A DNA stretch of 64,000 bases from Colius striatus (taxonomy: Eukaryota; Chordata; Aves; Coliiformes; Coliidae): positions 92,625,867-92,689,866 of the forward strand of contig NC_084760.1 of assembly GCF_028858725.1 (NCBI RefSeq), in the 5' to 3' direction. Shown here one piece after another: positions 61,270-64,000 of the stretch. Each line of letters starts with the position of its first letter. Position 1 is the first letter of the stretch. The notes under the pieces were generated by a model. It made no database searches. It had not been told where the DNA came from and saw only the letters and a list, made by a program, of their open reading frames with translations. Both the position numbers and the translations under genes were made by a program.

Positions 61270-61610
61270 TCAAAGGAAAACAGGACGGGAAGGGAATTTG
61301 AGCAATTCATTCCTTGCTTCAGCCTGTGAACATTTATACCAATATGATTCCTGATAAATGTTTGCTAACCTGTTTTTTAAATCCTTCACAGTCTCCTAAA
61401 GCAATCTATTCAAGTCCTTCACTATGCCTACTGTTAAAAAGCCATTTCTAATGTCTAATCTAAACCTCCCACCTGCAGTTTACACCCATTATTTCTTATC
61501 GTGCCATGCTGGGCAATAAAGAACAGCTTAATTCTCTTCCTCTCTGCATCCAACTTTTATGTATTAGATAATTTTTACATTCTTCTGAGTGTGTCTTTTT
61601 GTGAACACCT
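61270..61610 (-). mobile_element. Ancient CR1/L3-like LINE 3' relic
   Basis: On the plus strand the text follows the reverse complement of old CR1/L3 3' regions: GGGAAGGGAATTTGAGCAA, CCTGATAAATGTTTGCTAACC, TCTCCTAAAGCAATCTATTC, CATTTCTAATGTCTAATCTA, AACCTCCCACCTGCAGTTTA, CCCATTATTTCTTATCGTG. Divergence is high and the terminal 8-mers are lost. Family assignment is from memory of the consensus pattern. Confidence 0.55.
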
Positions 61611-61619
61611 GGACTTGTA

Positions 61620-64000
61620 TTAAAATAGGTTAAAGGAAAAATAAGAAAAAACCCCATTTGTGGCTGACAGTCATTTTAGCCAGTCAAGCAGCCAAGTGTC
61701 TGAAATGGAGGAGCTGGAAAATACTGGGCAGGGCAGGGTGATATGCTTAAGGCAATCTGGGGCCCTAAACATAGTGCATCAGAGAGAGGCTGTTACCTGC
61801 CATGTGTTACACTTCTCTTATGACAGTGCCATTTCAGCATGCCTGTCTCACCTGCCCATGTCTCAGCCTGTATCTCTCACCCGTCACCTGAACTGTGGCC
61901 AGGAACTGTACGTGCTTCTGTCAAGCCTGATTTTCAGGGATTAAGTTAGTTCTCTGTTTCCATTTTTAGTTCTCTCCATTTCTGAAATTAGAGATGGGTA
62001 AAAAAAATTAGGGAATGAGAAAACTTGAAATGTGGCAACAGGTACAAGTTACCCAGCTGGTGGGGACAGAGTCAGAATTTGGCCCACGCTCCATCATTCA
62101 GCCCTCCAATGTCAAACTCCAATATTTTCCAGAAAATACCTTCCTTCGTCCTTCTTCACATCTTATAAATCCTGGCAAAGGTGCCAAAAACTCTGTTGTC
62201 CAACGTGATCCCAAATACAAGTCACTAACCAATTTCAGCACCTGCTCCAGACCCCTTAGCACACATACTGTGGATGCTTTCCAAGCATCCTGCAGACATT
62301 GTGGTGGCCTCGGGCATTTAGGAGCACCAGCCTGCTTGTCATGCACGTGCATGTTTTAACTCTCCACTGTGTCCTCTCCCAAATATCCACAGACATGCCA
62401 ATCCTTCCCAGTGGTATTTATCCAGAATGTATGGAGTCTGAACTGAAACTTTATGGTTACCTGGCTTAAATTATGTAGTATGGTAGCCTCTATCATTGCA
62501 AATAATTTACTTGGTGCTGCCTGAACTTTGGATGCATGGAGCAGCTCTGCAGTACTGCAGATGTAAGGTACGTGGGGGGATGAAGCCAGTCAACCACGTA
62601 CATTCCTCATCTTATGGGGTCCTTTGTGGGGTTAACACTACCTTTCCCCTTTGGAGCTGACAACTGAACAAAGACATGAAGCAGTTCACGTGATTTAAAG
62701 CTGTTGTCTGCAAACTTGAATAGGCACTGATTATACTGGAGTCACATTTCCTTTTCTGTGATGAAGACCACAAACTTACTCATAAATGAAAAACCATGAA
62801 AGCTCACATTCTTCTGCTAGTTGTGTGGTGCTGAAAGCTGGGACCCCATGCATATGGCTATAATGTTACGTATAATGCCAAAATGTTTAGACTTTCTTTG
62901 AGTGAATGTGTTTCTTAAAAACTGGAGAGGAAGTCATTGATTCCTCTGTCACATAATTTTGGAAAAAGAAAGCCTGTGGAAATTATTCCTCAAGTCCATG
63001 AAATCTGGAATTGCCTTGCTCTACTCTAGCAGTGAAAATACTTCACAAATGTGCAATCTGACAGAATCTTACCTGTAGGCTAAATTTGAAAGATAAATAT
63101 TTGCTATCATTTCGTAAAGAACACAGTTTGCATTAACTCAAACTGATTTTTTGTTTTATTTTTATTGGGCAAACCTGCATTGAAATAGAGGTGGCTGTTA
63201 ATATTATGGGTATAGGATGATCTCTGTATGATTATTGGTATTGTCTCTGATGATATGAATTTGTTTTGAAACAAACCTGGCAAAGCCCTCCAACTGTAGT
63301 TTACTGTTGATAACTGTGACACCCAGTGGTCATTTAAAGAACCATAAAAATGTAGTACAGAATGGCTGCGGTGAACCTAAGTGCTACACTAAATACCGAG
63401 TTTTACACAATAAATATGTGTTTTAAAGAGTAGTACTGTTTTCTTCGGTAATGTGTACAGATAGTAAAAATAAGCTATTTTAAGAGTTGTAAGACCTTCA
63501 TCCCATTAGTTTATGTTTTACCATGTTTAATGAATATATATATTTATATTTTCTTGTGGAAAGCTTTTTAATATCTTACAAGGCTGAGGTTACAACTCTG
63601 TTAAAACACACTGGACAACTGGCAAAAAGTTGTTTTATCACTATGAAGTATGAAATGGCTTTTAATTCTTGTCAGTGAGAAGCTGGCTCAGAAGAAGTCT
63701 TGAAGATAGAGACCTTGTTTCTCCTCCTTTGTTTGCCACTGACTCATTATGTGGCTTAGAGCAAACTGCTTTTATGTATGGCTGGTAAGTACTTAAGTCA
63801 GTATGTTCATAAAGACACAAGGTGTAATTAGTATTAGTCTAGGTGGAATTCACCTCCAACCATTTATTCCATAATAAAAAATGATTAAATTATGTGCTGT
63901 GTATATTGTATCATATTTATATTCCAAAGCATAATATTACTTTATGAGCTGTGTTTTATTACAGAGCAACGGATATAGATTTAGTCCCATATACCTGGTA
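61620..64000. other. Intergenic sequence to the right edge
   Basis: No supported gene, RNA gene or repeat. Open frames at 61660-61944 and 62015-62359 resemble nothing I know. From the human gene order as I recall it, CNIH3 may lie beyond this edge, but none of its exons is visible here. Confidence 0.55.

Noticed and set aside
62015-62359. Plus-strand frame of 114 codons with a C-terminal CxxCGG...CxxC pattern, considered as a zinc knuckle
   Set aside because: Spacing does not fit a CCHC knuckle, and nothing around it supports a gene.

Overview
This is a gene-sparse vertebrate nuclear window, almost certainly avian. The evidence is short CR1 retrotransposon copies whose 3' tails carry the ATTCTATG-type 8-mer, very few other repeats, compact introns, GC-rich CpG-island promoters, and spliced genes whose proteins closely match amniote families. 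The gene order NVL (-), CNIH4 (+), WDR26 (-) matches what I recall of human 1q42. I cannot name the species or order. Most open reading frames here are not genes. The real coding sequence is split into 23 short exons, which I assembled from splice sites, reading phase and protein similarity.

Layout: (1) 1-3371, minus strand: the first four coding exons of NVL, a nucleolar AAA ATPase of 60S ribosome assembly; the rest lies left of the window. (2) About 3100-4400: a CpG island acting as a bidirectional promoter between NVL and CNIH4, with a ZNF143/THAP11-like site and a G-quadruplex motif just before the CNIH4 start. (3) 3893-11012, plus strand: all five coding exons of CNIH4 (139 aa), an ER cargo receptor. 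Its first intron carries the signature of the rare U12 (minor) spliceosome. (4) 11013-about 15545: convergent intergenic sequence. (5) About 15545-47753, minus strand: complete WDR26 (625 aa from the conventional ATG, 14 coding exons, likely 3'UTR near 4.9 kb), a LisH-CTLH-WD40 subunit of the CTLH/GID E3 ubiquitin ligase, with a CpG-island promoter near 47.0-48.7 kb. (6) 48.7-64 kb: no supported gene. It holds two divergent CR1 copies, an older CR1/L3-like relic, an imperfect palindrome with 50-53 nt arms, and AT-rich sequence that may contain enhancers.

The three genes do not form a pathway; they are broadly expressed housekeeping genes sharing promoter and 3' space. All exon totals close in frame (CNIH4 420 nt, WDR26 1,878 nt, both including stop), which strongly supports the models. 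I found no previously undescribed system. The points most worth checking are the U12-type intron of CNIH4, a possible non-AUG N-terminal extension of WDR26, and the palindrome at 57.0-57.1 kb.
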